This document shows, piece by piece, positions 24,672 through 33,586 of a stretch of DNA of 64,000 nt. Origin of the DNA: CAYXTW01 sp964452645 (GTDB lineage Bacteria; Zixibacteria; MSB-5A5; GN15; PGXB01); the NCBI GenBank assembly GCA_964452645.1, contig CAYVMO010000005.1, forward strand, positions 1 to 64,000, read 5' to 3'. Below the pieces are notes generated by a model. It ran no database searches, was not told the origin of the DNA, and saw only the letters and a program-made list of their open reading frames with translations. Within the stretch, counting starts at the first letter, position 1. Every line of letters starts with the position of its first letter. A program made the position numbers and the translations under genes.

Positions 24672-26987
24672 TTACGGCCGGGTTTTTAATTTCCCGAGTC
24701 GTTTTTCGGCCTCATGAATTTCAGCTATATCATCATCGGCATTTTTATAAAGATCAAGAAGCTTACTATAAATATCTATTGCATCACCGGTTTTTCCATC
24801 TAACTCATAGGCCAGGCCAAGATAGTAATAGGCTTTGATTCTTTTCACACTCCAGATAGGATCCCACAGATTGCAGTCGTACAGCAGTTTCTCCAGAGTT
24901 TCTGATGCCTCTTTATATTTATCTAATCTAATTTGGATTTGTGATAGCATATATAAGATCAAATAATCGTCATAGCCTTCGGCTGCTTTCAAGAACAACT
25001 GCTCCGCGCCGTTCAGATTATTTTTTGAAAATTCGATATAGCCCTCACTGTACCAGTAAGGAGTCAGATTGTGAGTGTGCGAATCAATATATTTCCTTAG
25101 ATCTTCAGCAACATCTTCGGCGCGTATGAGATTTCCGGAGTTCGCCAGAAATTCAATTTGCTGAATCGAGAATCTGATAAAGCCTACCGTAACGGAGTTG
25201 CCTTTTAATGCCTCGATATCATCCATCTCGGCCGACAACTCATCTGTCAATTCGCAATCTTCAAGAATCCTAATTTTAGTAGCATGAATAAGATTGTAGA
25301 TATCATCTCTGGCCAGTGAACTGTCGGCAATGTATTTATTTAATCCCCTATTCAATTGCACAATTGCCTTTTGTATTTGACCTTGATTTAATAGGATATA
25401 AGCCGAATACAAATTCTTCTGCGGATTTTCCGTAAAACCCCGTGCGACTAAATATTTATTATAGACGCTATCGGCTTTGATATTGTCATATTTAAAAAGA
25501 TATAACTTTGCCAGGTTGAGTGAAGACGGGCTGTAATCAGATTTTATTCTTATTGCATTTTCGTATGATTCAATTGCATTATCTATCTTACCGAATTTCA
25601 TATAAATTTCGCCCCTTGTATCGTAAGGATTAGCTTCGTCGGGTACCAATTCAATGTACTTATCGTTTGCATGGATAGCATTATCCAGGTCATTTAAGTT
25701 TGCATAGACGTATGAAAGGAGATTGTATGCGTTTTTGTATAAGGGATCAATCTCGATGGCTTTGTCCAAATGCAGTACCGCATTATTATAATCTCCGGTA
25801 CCATTCGAGATTTCGGCAATTAAGTAATGAGCTTCCTTATCATTGGGATATAACCTGATTAAATCATACAGCATGCTCAATGCTGATTTGCTGTCTTTGT
25901 TAAGCATCGCGTTTTGAATATCTATTAGAGATTTTTCTTTTCTGTTCAAATTTGAAGCGTATTTCTTTGCCAGACTAATATACCTATTGTTGATTGGCGG
26001 AACTTGAGATCTTGATAGATAATAATAAGCCATCGCGAAGGTGGAATCATAACTTAATGCCTCTTCAAATTTCAAAATCGCTTCCCTGAAATATAATTGA
26101 TTATACAAATCGACACCTTTAAGATATGCCGAATATGCATGAATTGAATTTGTTGTTGCCTTCGCGATATCAATATCCGGCTCCTTATATGCGTCAAGCG
26201 GAAGTGAAAGATCGCTTTTTACTTCCAACGAAAGTTCGTCAATTAACGAAAAAATATCTTCCCCGATATCTCCGGTAACTTTTTGAGAAGCGACAGCCAC
26301 GCCAGTGGATACATCTATCAACTGCGACGTAATGATAATTTGAGGAACTGTTTGCAGAATTTCGCCTATAAGCATCCATTTTGCATTTGCCTTTTTAGCG
26401 ACCTCGAACGCTACGTCTTCATTGATTACTTTTTGACCCTCTCGACCCATCAATTTCAGGATATCATATAATCGCTGACTGGATATAACACTTATAAAAT
26501 CCGATTCAGATAAATCAGTAATAAGAAGACTGGTCACGATTTCGCCATAGTTGTAGGAATCGCTATTTTGGGACAGATCGTTGAAATACATTATCGCAAT
26601 AAGATTCTCTGTTGCTCTGGCCGCGTTATCGGTTTGAAATTCTATTTTCCATGGTTTTATAATTAAAAAGACGACAATTGCAATTATAAGCAATGCCGTT
26701 GAGATCGGCAGCAATCGAGGTTTTCTGAATATCGATTTTGAAATATTATCCGTTGATTTTGTCTTAGCAGATTGCTCTTCATCGTTTACAATTGTATTGA
26801 TGGTACTGCGGACTTCCGGGTAATGATTTATATGGTCGGCAATCGGTTTGAACTTTTGAACATTATTATAACAAAAGTCGCAATCCAGAAGATGTAATTC
26901 GAATTTCTGAAGATCCTCTTCCGACAGCAAACCCAATTCGTATAAATGGAGCATCTTTCCTATATTAGTATTACTGCATTTACTCAT
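24672..26987 (-). CDS. zinc-finger anti-sigma / TolB-like / TPR fusion protein
   Basis: ATG at 26987 lies inside the end of the sigma gene (8-base overlap) with GGAGGG upstream. 771 residues. The N-terminal ZAS motif is His32-x3-Cys36-x2-Cys39 (HLLDCDFC), followed by a membrane helix at about 88-111 (LLPISTALLIIAIVVFLII). A TolB-N-like/FlgO-like domain spans about 125-260 (AIMYFNDLSQNSDSYNYGEI, WMLIGEILQTVPQIIITSQL). Some twelve TPR-like helical repeats run to the C-terminus (AIEIDPLYKNAYNLLSYVYA and others). The cytoplasmic part should bind the coupled sigma factor and the periplasmic TPR array likely senses a protein partner. Confidence 0.85.
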   Translation of the reverse strand: MSKCSNTNIGKMLHLYELGLLSEEDLQKFELHLLDCDFCYNNVQKFKPIADHINHYPEVRSTINTIVNDEEQSAKTKSTDNISKSIFRKPRLLPISTALLIIAIVVFLIIKPWKIEFQTDNAARATENLIAIMYFNDLSQNSDSYNYGEIVTSLLITDLSESDFISVISSQRLYDILKLMGREGQKVINEDVAFEVAKKANAKWMLIGEILQTVPQIIITSQLIDVSTGVAVASQKVTGDIGEDIFSLIDELSLEVKSDLSLPLDAYKEPDIDIAKATTNSIHAYSAYLKGVDLYNQLYFREAILKFEEALSYDSTFAMAYYYLSRSQVPPINNRYISLAKKYASNLNRKEKSLIDIQNAMLNKDSKSALSMLYDLIRLYPNDKEAHYLIAEISNGTGDYNNAVLHLDKAIEIDPLYKNAYNLLSYVYANLNDLDNAIHANDKYIELVPDEANPYDTRGEIYMKFGKIDNAIESYENAIRIKSDYSPSSLNLAKLYLFKYDNIKADSVYNKYLVARGFTENPQKNLYSAYILLNQGQIQKAIVQLNRGLNKYIADSSLARDDIYNLIHATKIRILEDCELTDELSAEMDDIEALKGNSVTVGFIRFSIQQIEFLANSGNLIRAEDVAEDLRKYIDSHTHNLTPYWYSEGYIEFSKNNLNGAEQLFLKAAEGYDDYLILYMLSQIQIRLDKYKEASETLEKLLYDCNLWDPIWSVKRIKAYYYLGLAYELDGKTGDAIDIYSKLLDLYKNADDDIAEIHEAEKRLGKLKTRP

Positions 26988-27528
26988 ATTCAATTCCCTC
27001 CTGCTCCAGAAATGACAGAAGCATCGATCTGGCTCGAGAAACAATGATATATAAATTATTGGGTGTTAAATCCATTTTATCACAAATTTCTTTGACCGTA
27101 TACCCCTGAAATTTAAGGTTCAACACGCGAGCATATCGGGTATTTCCCCTGGCCAGCTTTTTTAAGCATTTTAGCAGCTTTGGAGCTAATATCGGATCCG
27201 GTGTCCAGTTAGGGATAGACTCCAACCTATCTCGAAGATTAGATATGGCCTGTTTTCTCCTTTTTGTTGTCCTAAAATACATTTGCATCCTGTTAATAAG
27301 AACCTTATAAGCCCATTCTGAAAAACTATGCCTTATTTCGATTTTCTTATATTCATTTACAATCGTTATCAACGCCTCCTGAACAATTTCCTTCGCATCC
27401 TCCTTTTCAATAGACCTTTGGAGCAAAAACATAAGAAATCTTTCACTCATAAATTGTATAAATTCGTTTTCCGCTTTTTTCCCTTCTTTGAGGGCTTTAT
27501 TGTATAGTCCATTAAGATTCAAACGCAC
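26980..27528 (-). CDS. ECF RNA polymerase sigma factor
   Basis: 182 residues with region 2 (EDAKEIVQEALITIVNEY, SEWAYKVLINRMQMYFR) and region 4 (KFQGYTVKEICDKMDLTPNN, LYIIVSRARSMLLSFL). The HTH has NNLYIIVSRA in place of the common GTVKSRLxRA, so it is a diverged member. It overlaps and precedes its anti-sigma fusion gene. The 304-base gap to the WD40 gene (27529-27832) is the divergent promoter region of both; I saw no clear consensus there. Confidence 0.88.
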   Translation of the reverse strand: MRLNLNGLYNKALKEGKKAENEFIQFMSERFLMFLLQRSIEKEDAKEIVQEALITIVNEYKKIEIRHSFSEWAYKVLINRMQMYFRTTKRRKQAISNLRDRLESIPNWTPDPILAPKLLKCLKKLARGNTRYARVLNLKFQGYTVKEICDKMDLTPNNLYIIVSRARSMLLSFLEQEGIEYE

Positions 27529-27832
27529 TCCACTTTATTCTAAATAATAAATATAAGGATGTCGGCAAAAAAAGGAACAAAATTATAGCATCGTTGATTT
27601 ATTATAAATTATTCTGATAAAATCTAAAATATATTAATTAATCCATCTAAAATTTTTTCATAAAATTGAAAGAAAATCCAGTTTACGACCCCTTATAAAA
27701 TAAGACGAAATACAAAAATATTGTATAGCCTGAAATGCCGTAATTGGGAGTTAGGAATAGATGGAAATAAAAAAGTTGAATTAAAGCGGATTGTTGAACT
27801 AAGAGCAATTAAAAATACTTAGAGGAGGCCTA

Positions 27833-29365
27833 ATGCATAGACGGCTAATGTTTTTGGCGATGATATTTGTTCTGACGCTTGCCGGGACAGATATTGAAGC
27901 CGGCGGATTTACCGATCGATCCGGATCGACCGGACAATCGGTCATTGATAACAAGTCTTTACCGAGTGATGGTATGGATTCCTGCGCAATAACTTCCGGA
28001 AATGCTCAAAATGTGGAACTGCTTATTACTATTACAGATCATACAGACGGAGTGTGGAATGCAGTTTTCAGTCACGACGGCAGTATGCTGGCTACTTGCG
28101 GGGAGGATAGTCAGGTCCTGATCCATGATCTTAACGATTTGGATTCTGTTATACAATTTATTGGTCATAATACTTGGGTATTGGGTTTGGCCTTCAGTCC
28201 GGATGATCAATTGCTGGCTTCGACAGGTACAAACGGTTTCAACGGGACCCAACAAGGTGTGATCAAAATCTGGGATATAGCGACCGCTACTCAGGTACGG
28301 GAATTGCCCGGGCACGCTAATGGCAGCTGGAGCCTCGATTTTCAGGAAAGTACGGGCATCCTGGCTTCATGCGGAAAAGACGGCTTGGTAAAACTTTGGG
28401 ATCCCTCAAATGGCGATTTACTTAATACTCTTACGGGGCATACGGGCTGGGTGTTATCTGTTGATTTTAATCCTAATCAAAATTTGGTAGCATCATCAAG
28501 TGCGGATCATACAATTCGCATTTGGGACAGTCAGACCGGAAATCAAGTAGAAATGCTGACTGGTCATATTAATAATGTAGGTTCGGTCAATTTCAGTCCC
28601 GACGGACTATATTTAGCTTCAGGGTCCGACGATCAGACGGTGCGGTTGTGGAATGTGGCTGATGGTACCCAAATATGGAGCGTATATGCGGGACAAGGGT
28701 GGATAAATGGTGTTCGGTTTAGTCCCGACGGTGAACTTTTATTAACTTGTGGGCATGACGGGTCAGTGGTTTTACGCCGGACGATCGATGGCTCGGAAAT
28801 TATCCGATTTAATGAGGATACTGCTCCGGTTTTACGAGGCGACTTCAATCCCTCCGGGACGCTATTCGCAACCGCCAGCTGGGATAATACCGTTCGTGTG
28901 TGGGGAATAAATAACCTGATTGATACAGATAATGATAATGTTCCGGATGGGTGTGACCTTTGTCCGAATTATGATGATCACGAGGATTCTGATCTGGATC
29001 AGATTCCCGATAGTTGCGACAATTGTATTGGATATGCTAATCCCGGACAGGAGGATTTTGACGCCGATAACGTTGGTGATAGTTGTGATAACTGTATTGA
29101 GGTCGTCAATCCGGGGCAGGATGATTACAACTCTAATGGCACCGGAGATGCCTGTGAATTTCTCTGCGGTGACGCCGATTCCAATGATGCAGTTAATCTT
29201 CTGGATATAACATTTATTATCACATTTCTCTATAGGGAGGCGCCGGCGCCGAACTCGGAATGGGCGACTGATTCGGACGGTAACGGAACCATTAATCTTT
29301 TCGATATTACCTATTTGATAACTTTTCTGTACAGAAGCGGACCGGAGCCGGTATGTCATTTGTAA
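27833..29365 (+). CDS. secreted WD40 protein with TSP3-like repeats and dockerin
   Basis: 510 residues with GAGGAGG before the ATG. A signal peptide (LMFLAMIFVLTLAGTDIEAGG) is followed by seven WD40 blades at about 67-350 (for example VKLWDPSNGDLLNTLTGHTG, TIRIWDSQTGNQVEMLTGH), enough for one closed propeller. Residues about 362-440 are thrombospondin-3-like calcium repeats (DTDNDNVPDGCDLCPN, DSDLDQIPDSCDNC). The C-terminus is a two-repeat type I dockerin (CGDADSNDAVNLLDITFII and DSDGNGTINLFDITYLI). It is exported and calcium-dependent, perhaps docked to a cohesin partner not in this window. Transcribed divergently from the sigma/anti-sigma pair of the same cassette and possibly its target. 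A terminator follows at 29387. Confidence 0.9.
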   Translation: MHRRLMFLAMIFVLTLAGTDIEAGGFTDRSGSTGQSVIDNKSLPSDGMDSCAITSGNAQNVELLITITDHTDGVWNAVFSHDGSMLATCGEDSQVLIHDLNDLDSVIQFIGHNTWVLGLAFSPDDQLLASTGTNGFNGTQQGVIKIWDIATATQVRELPGHANGSWSLDFQESTGILASCGKDGLVKLWDPSNGDLLNTLTGHTGWVLSVDFNPNQNLVASSSADHTIRIWDSQTGNQVEMLTGHINNVGSVNFSPDGLYLASGSDDQTVRLWNVADGTQIWSVYAGQGWINGVRFSPDGELLLTCGHDGSVVLRRTIDGSEIIRFNEDTAPVLRGDFNPSGTLFATASWDNTVRVWGINNLIDTDNDNVPDGCDLCPNYDDHEDSDLDQIPDSCDNCIGYANPGQEDFDADNVGDSCDNCIEVVNPGQDDYNSNGTGDACEFLCGDADSNDAVNLLDITFIITFLYREAPAPNSEWATDSDGNGTINLFDITYLITFLYRSGPEPVCHL

Positions 29366-29386
29366 GGAAGTAAATATATTTAAACT

Positions 29387-29412
29387 AGGGCTGAGGAACC
29401 AGCCCTTTTCTT
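29387..29412 (+). terminator. Rho-independent terminator of the WD40-dockerin gene
   Basis: AGGGCTG / CAGCCCT stem with the loop AGGAAC and a following TTTCTTTT, 22 bases after the stop codon. Confidence 0.8.
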
Positions 29413-29496
29413 TTACCCGGATGACGGTATATCCATCGCGTTCGACAGATGTCCACATCTACCCCTGCATGAAATCCTTGGAATGACAAGATTTAA

Positions 29497-29654
29497 TGGA
29501 GGTGGGGAGAGACGAAACTCGGGGTTTTCTATAACTTTTTGAATCGCTTCAAATTACGCTGCAACTCGTTGTATTTCAAAAAATTCCACCTTTTATTTGG
29601 TTTTGTTTGGTTGTGTGTATTTTAGGGTGTTTTTGCATCAATTTGGCACAAATA
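29497..29654. repeat. tmRNA 3'-end-like repeat C (att-like scar)
   Basis: 29497-29507 (TGGAGGTGGGG) is identical to the tmRNA 3' end and the next bases are diverged. The following 140 bases are homologous to repeat B, ending in TTTGGCACAAATATGGCACA, where TGGCACAAATA occurs twice. No gene is seen between 29413 and 29863. Confidence 0.7.
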
Positions 29655-29807
29655 TGGCACAAATATTTCTGGAGGTCAAACAACCTTTTTAGTCTCAATG
29701 TGCCTTTAAAACGCGCCTTGTCAGTGTCATAATGTACCCCCGGCAGAATGATTATAGAACGTTTCAACCGGTTGTAGAATATTTAAAAGAAGTTGTGTAG
29801 AAAAAGT

Positions 29808-29841
29808 AAGGGGTTCATAAATCATACGATCTGAACCCCTT
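29808..29841 (-). terminator. Rho-independent terminator of the minus-strand cassette
   Basis: AAGGGGTTCA (29808-29817) pairs with TGAACCCCTT (29832-29841). On the minus strand it is followed by ACTTTTTC, ending transcripts from the lipoprotein gene 23 bases away. Confidence 0.8.
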
Positions 29842-29863
29842 GAGTGAGTAGCAATGCGATAAA

Positions 29864-30397
29864 TTAGTAATTATCATATAGGTCAAGCTCGGATTGATAT
29901 TCCAAAACCGGTGACTCTGGTACCGTGGCTGATCCCAAGGAGGAATCGAGCAATTGACGGACCCGCTTGAATTTGTTGTACTGTGCGACCATAGGGCTGA
30001 AATCACAAGTGTTAAAGTAGTAATCGACAGCCTCTTTGAAGTCGTTGAAACAAATAGCCAGCTCGCGGTGAGAATCGTAAATCACCTTTAGAGAGTCGAG
30101 CAAGCCGTTTATACCGCCCTTAACCGGCGGCCGGTCAATAGCCAACCAGAAATCGTCAAGATTATCCTGATTGCAGGGTATTATTGAGGCTATTGCAGTG
30201 GCTGTCTGAACTGTGTCAGGATTGGAAGGTTGTAAGGCTTCGACATTATTAGTTTCGATAACTCTGACTGTATCAACCTTGCCCTCTTTACCAATATCGA
30301 TGTTAATGGGCGGCAGGTTGCACGATTCGAGACAGGCAATTGAGCCGAGGGCAATCATCACGATTGCGAGGCACCTAATCCAGTTTTGTTTTTGCAT
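29864..30397 (-). CDS. putative lipoprotein
   Basis: ATG at 30397 is preceded by AAAGGAG; two upstream in-frame starts lack one. 177 residues with a signal region (CLAIVMIALGSIACLESC) and a lipobox-like SIAC that is weaker than usual at -3. The mature protein has a DTV element (KVDTVRVIETNN) and a helical C-terminal domain (DFWLAIDRPPVKGGINGLLD, RELAICFNDFKEAVDYYF). No family recognised. It is the last gene of a minus-strand unit of sigma factor, TPR protein and lipoprotein, with a terminator right after it. It may be an envelope component of that sigma system. Confidence 0.65.
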   Translation of the reverse strand: MQKQNWIRCLAIVMIALGSIACLESCNLPPINIDIGKEGKVDTVRVIETNNVEALQPSNPDTVQTATAIASIIPCNQDNLDDFWLAIDRPPVKGGINGLLDSLKVIYDSHRELAICFNDFKEAVDYYFNTCDFSPMVAQYNKFKRVRQLLDSSLGSATVPESPVLEYQSELDLYDNY

Positions 30398-30527
30398 CTT
30401 ATTGCTCCTTTCATTCATAAGTTTTCTATAACTTAAGACAGGAGTAATAATTAGAATGCTACAGAAAAGCAAAGGCGATTGATAATTCGATCGCCTGCAT
30501 GATGATATGATAGTGTAAAAGAGAAAT

Positions 30528-31211
30528 CTAATTCAGGATTTTGGCAAACCTCTCAAGGTAATATTTCGAAGTGCGGTACTCTTCGAGTTGGGCCTGCCGC
30601 TTGATATATCTGGTAAAATCGATATCTTTATCCCAGTTGTTATACTTAGAGAGGAGATCCTGGAAGATGCTGTCGATCTGGGCCAGGACAGTATTGAAGT
30701 TGCCGCCGGTGTCGAAGCATTCAAGCAACATCAACTCGGCCAGAGTAGTCCAGGCAGACCAGGCCCGGAGACGTCCGTCCGGGGCATTGTGAATCGCTTC
30801 AAGGGCAATCGCCTTGGCCAGGCGGTAATCTTTGGTCTTGGAATAAAGATCGACCGCAATCTGATTGTAAATTGATGTTCTCAAGTACGGCGGATCGGAA
30901 TTACCAAGAATTTCCAAAGCCTTGAAGAGATATTTCAGGCTTTCGTCAATTAGTCCGGCATTGGCTCGGACCGACATAGCGGCGTATACAAGCGTGTCGG
31001 CATCGGGGATTTCCATAGAGTCAGCCATCTTGATAATTTCGGTGTAGTTTCTTTGCGTGAATTTTTCCCTCAGCCATTTCAGCTGTCTCTTTTCAGCTGG
31101 CGTCAGTTCGATCTCATCAACGCTTTCTTTCGGCGCGCGGCTCTGAAAGAAGATGTCTTCGAGAAACTCGAGATCGACTTGCCGATCATTTTTAATTTTA
31201 TCATTAGACAT
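30528..31211 (-). CDS. TPR-like sigma-factor partner
   Basis: The ATG at 31211 lies 8 bases inside the sigma gene. The 227-residue product has no membrane helix or zinc motif. After an acidic head it has ELTPAEKRQLKWLREKF, similar to ELTAAEKKAL of the anti-sigma candidate at 22641. Helical TPR-like repeats follow (TLVYAAMSVRANAGLIDESL, SIYNQIAVDLYSKTKDYRLA, AWTTLAELMLLECF). Position and overlap are those of an anti-sigma factor, so a soluble anti-sigma or co-regulator is the best reading. The evidence is contextual. Confidence 0.6.
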   Translation of the reverse strand: MSNDKIKNDRQVDLEFLEDIFFQSRAPKESVDEIELTPAEKRQLKWLREKFTQRNYTEIIKMADSMEIPDADTLVYAAMSVRANAGLIDESLKYLFKALEILGNSDPPYLRTSIYNQIAVDLYSKTKDYRLAKAIALEAIHNAPDGRLRAWSAWTTLAELMLLECFDTGGNFNTVLAQIDSIFQDLLSKYNNWDKDIDFTRYIKRQAQLEEYRTSKYYLERFAKILN

Positions 31212-31833
31212 AATAAACCTGCTCTTTAAATATGGTATTTGTTAAATATTTCATAAGCTTTTTTTTTGCACGGCAATCATATGTTCTAACGGTTCCTGCC
31301 GGCATATCAAGCAAATTGGCAATATCTTCATGTCTCATACCTTCAACATATCTCAAAATAATAATGTTTTTATAATCATCTTTAAGCGATGCAATTCCAT
31401 CAAGAATTGCTTTACTTAATTCACCCCTGAAATACTCATCTTCCTGGGAGCAATTCAAAAAAACTCCCTCTTCAATTTGTGTATCAGGATCATCCAAAGA
31501 AATATTCCTATTTTTATGTATCTTTATATAATGACTTTTTGCCACATTTGATGCGATTGCACCCAAATAACTAAAGAGTTTGGTTTTATCACAAATTGAT
31601 TTATAGTTGCTATAAAACTTAATAAATGTTTCTTGAAGACAATCATCAATATCAAAAGTTTCATTGATGAATTTCCTTATTACTCCAACGACATAAGGTT
31701 TAACAGAAATCAAAAGAAAGTCCATTGAGTTCGTTTTACCTATTTTTGAACTATTATACTCTTCAATATAAATTTTGGTAAAGAGCTTGATGGTCTCCTC
31801 TTTTGATATAGCTTTTTTGTCTTTAAAAGACAT
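31204..31833 (-). CDS. ECF RNA polymerase sigma factor
   Basis: 209 residues. Region 2: FDIDDCLQETFIKFYSNYKS and TKLFSYLGAIASNVAKSHYI. Region 4: RYVEGMRHEDIANLLDMPAG with TVRTYDCRAKKKLMKYL; TYDCRA replaces the usual KSRLxRA. Third ECF sigma of the tmRNA-anchored zone. It follows a small exported-protein gene by 11 bases and overlaps its partner gene downstream. Confidence 0.88.
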   Translation of the reverse strand: MSFKDKKAISKEETIKLFTKIYIEEYNSSKIGKTNSMDFLLISVKPYVVGVIRKFINETFDIDDCLQETFIKFYSNYKSICDKTKLFSYLGAIASNVAKSHYIKIHKNRNISLDDPDTQIEEGVFLNCSQEDEYFRGELSKAILDGIASLKDDYKNIIILRYVEGMRHEDIANLLDMPAGTVRTYDCRAKKKLMKYLTNTIFKEQVYYV

Positions 31834-31844
31834 AGAAATGACCT

Positions 31845-32117
31845 TCAGGTAGTAATGGTCTCTATTTCGATATCTTCGGCAAGCACACCCAGCTTACGCC
31901 CGCCAACGGCAAAGCAAAGAACCCCTATAGACTTGATTTTATCCCCAGAATCGATTTCCTTGGCGCTGATCTTTGTGTTAATATCGCAAGTGGATGTAAC
32001 TTCTTCATTTTCAAGAACTTTGTGCTCTGAAAAATCTAATTTTGAACTGATAGGCACCAAAAGCAAAATGGCGATAACCGCTAATGTTAATACTGTTTTT
32101 TCGATTTTAATATTCAT
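31845..32117 (-). CDS. small exported or membrane-anchored protein
   Basis: 90 residues from the ATG at 32117 (AGAGGC upstream); a TTG one codon earlier is also possible. One N-terminal hydrophobic stretch (TVLTLAVIAILLLVPIS) is followed by an acidic beta-prone region (KVLENEEVTSTCDINTKISA, GVLCFAVGGRKLGVLAEDIE) with two cysteines that could form a disulphide. Unknown family. As first gene of the sigma cassette, 11 bases upstream of the sigma gene, it could be its signal or target protein. Confidence 0.6.
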   Translation of the reverse strand: MNIKIEKTVLTLAVIAILLLVPISSKLDFSEHKVLENEEVTSTCDINTKISAKEIDSGDKIKSIGVLCFAVGGRKLGVLAEDIEIETITT

Positions 32118-32440
32118 CAAAATAGCCTCTTTTTTACGTTTCTATAAATATAGACTTCCAATAGGTGTTTTCTGCTACAACCTTATTTAATTTTTTCAAA
32201 AAAAGGATTGTAAATCATTAACCGATATTTATGATCTACCTATATGTTTCTACGCCTATAGACCATAAAAGGTTATAGAAAGCTACCTTTATTTCTCAAT
32301 TCTTTTGGTATTCAACAACTGACACGGTTCGATTTTATGATGACGTTAGCACGAATAGAAAACTAAGAAAAAGTGTTGATTTGGAGGTATAGACAACCAA
32401 CAATAATGACGTAATATGTTGTTTAGCAGCAAGTTACAAA

Positions 32441-32505
32441 TGGAGGTGGGGGGAATTGAACCCCATACTCGCCTTGTGGCACAAGGACTTAAACTATATT
32501 GTGAT
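32441..32505. repeat. tmRNA 3'-end-like repeat D (att-like scar)
   Basis: TGGAGGTGGGGGGAATTGAA plus CCCC at 32441-32464 matches the tmRNA 3' end with one mismatch in 24. The next 40 bases match repeat A (CCTTGTGGCACAAGGACTTA). Nothing else is recognised between 32118 and 32440. Confidence 0.8.
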
Positions 32506-32517
32506 ATTATATGAAAA

Positions 32518-32575
32518 GGCCGCTCGGATTGGCTATTTTTTATAGTAGTCAATTCGTAGCCAGAAAGGAGCGGCC
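32518..32575 (+). promoter_or_regulatory. long hairpin covering the IS110 transposase ribosome site
   Basis: GGCCGCTC (32518-32525) pairs with GAGCGGCC (32568-32575), which ends directly before the ATG. An inner TGGCTA/TAGCCA pair (32530-32535 with 32557-32562) extends it. The ribosome site AAGGAG is inside the stem, so folding would restrain translation. IS110 elements are known to encode a bridge RNA in a non-coding end next to the recombinase; this structured region is where one could lie. Confidence 0.55.
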
Positions 32576-33586
32576 ATGTCACAAAATTATTTGGGAATCG
32601 ATGTCCATAAGAAATGGTGTGTTTACACCGAGATCGATTCCACCGGGAAGGTAATTCGCCAGAGTCGGTTTGGCAATACCTTTGAGGAGGTTTCAACCTT
32701 CGCCAGTTCGCTTGATCCCAAAGTTCACCTGGTTCTTGAGCCGGTGCTGAATTACCTATGGTTACTGGATCAGTTCGAGCCTTATGCCGGTTCGGTTCAT
32801 GTTGCGACCCCATTTAAAGTTCGGGTGATTGCGGAATCGAAGTCGAAGACTGATAAATATGATTCTCGTATGCTGGCGGAGTTACTTCGGACTAACTTCC
32901 TTCCAGAGTCCTGGGTACCGCCAGCCGAAATTCGGCTGCTGCGGGGACTGATTCGGCAGCGTTATCACCTTGTCAAGAGCGTGGTCATGAATAAGAATCG
33001 CATTCGACATCTGCTGTTTCAGCACGGGATCGACCTGAGAGTGTTTAATATCGCCTCTCCCAAGGCGCGACTGGAGCTTAGGAGTCTCTGTTTACCTGAT
33101 GTAACTCGGCAGACGATTGACCAGTGTCTTAAGATAATTGCCATGCTTGACGATCAGGTAGTCGAGATCAACAAGCGCATCTGGGAGCGTGTGAAGGATA
33201 ATCCTACTGTAGAGCTGCTTCAAACAATACCCGGGATTGGCAGGCTGCGTTCGGCTGTTATCTATGCCGAGGTGGGTGATGTTAGGCGGTTTCATAGCGC
33301 CAAGGCCTTAGCCAGTTATACCGGATTGACTCCGACGGTTAGATCATCCGGAGATTCGATCTGGACAGGTGGTATTACTCGTTTTGGCTCTCGGCCGCTA
33401 CGTCACGCTCTTGTTGAAGCGTCGATCAACGTTGTCCGGAAATCACCGGAGTTGAATCGGATGTTCTGTCGTATTCTCTATCGCAGCAATGTTCAAAAGG
33501 CACGAGTGGCCATCGCTCGGAAGCTTGCGGTTATTATCTATGCCATGCTTAACCGTAACGAACCTTTTAGGGTGGAAGCAGCTTGA
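32576..33586 (+). CDS. IS110-family transposase (DEDD recombinase)
   Basis: 336 residues, full length for the family. The N-terminal RuvC-like DEDD domain shows Asp9 (YLGIDVHKK), Glu55 (LVLEPVL), Asp93 and Asp96 (KTDKYDSRMLAEL). The C-terminal transposase_20 domain has LLQTIPGIGRLRSAVI, the helix-hairpin-helix, and SYTGLTPTVRSSGDSIW with the likely catalytic Ser, then GSRPLRHALVEA. It appears intact. Element ends were not identified, as expected since IS110 members often lack terminal repeats. It lies just right of att-like repeat D. Confidence 0.92.
   Translation: MSQNYLGIDVHKKWCVYTEIDSTGKVIRQSRFGNTFEEVSTFASSLDPKVHLVLEPVLNYLWLLDQFEPYAGSVHVATPFKVRVIAESKSKTDKYDSRMLAELLRTNFLPESWVPPAEIRLLRGLIRQRYHLVKSVVMNKNRIRHLLFQHGIDLRVFNIASPKARLELRSLCLPDVTRQTIDQCLKIIAMLDDQVVEINKRIWERVKDNPTVELLQTIPGIGRLRSAVIYAEVGDVRRFHSAKALASYTGLTPTVRSSGDSIWTGGITRFGSRPLRHALVEASINVVRKSPELNRMFCRILYRSNVQKARVAIARKLAVIIYAMLNRNEPFRVEAA

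Noticed and set aside
27529..27832. Strong promoter or riboswitch between the sigma factor and WD40 genes
   Set aside because: The region is AT-rich with many chance -10 matches and no convincing -35 or conserved fold.
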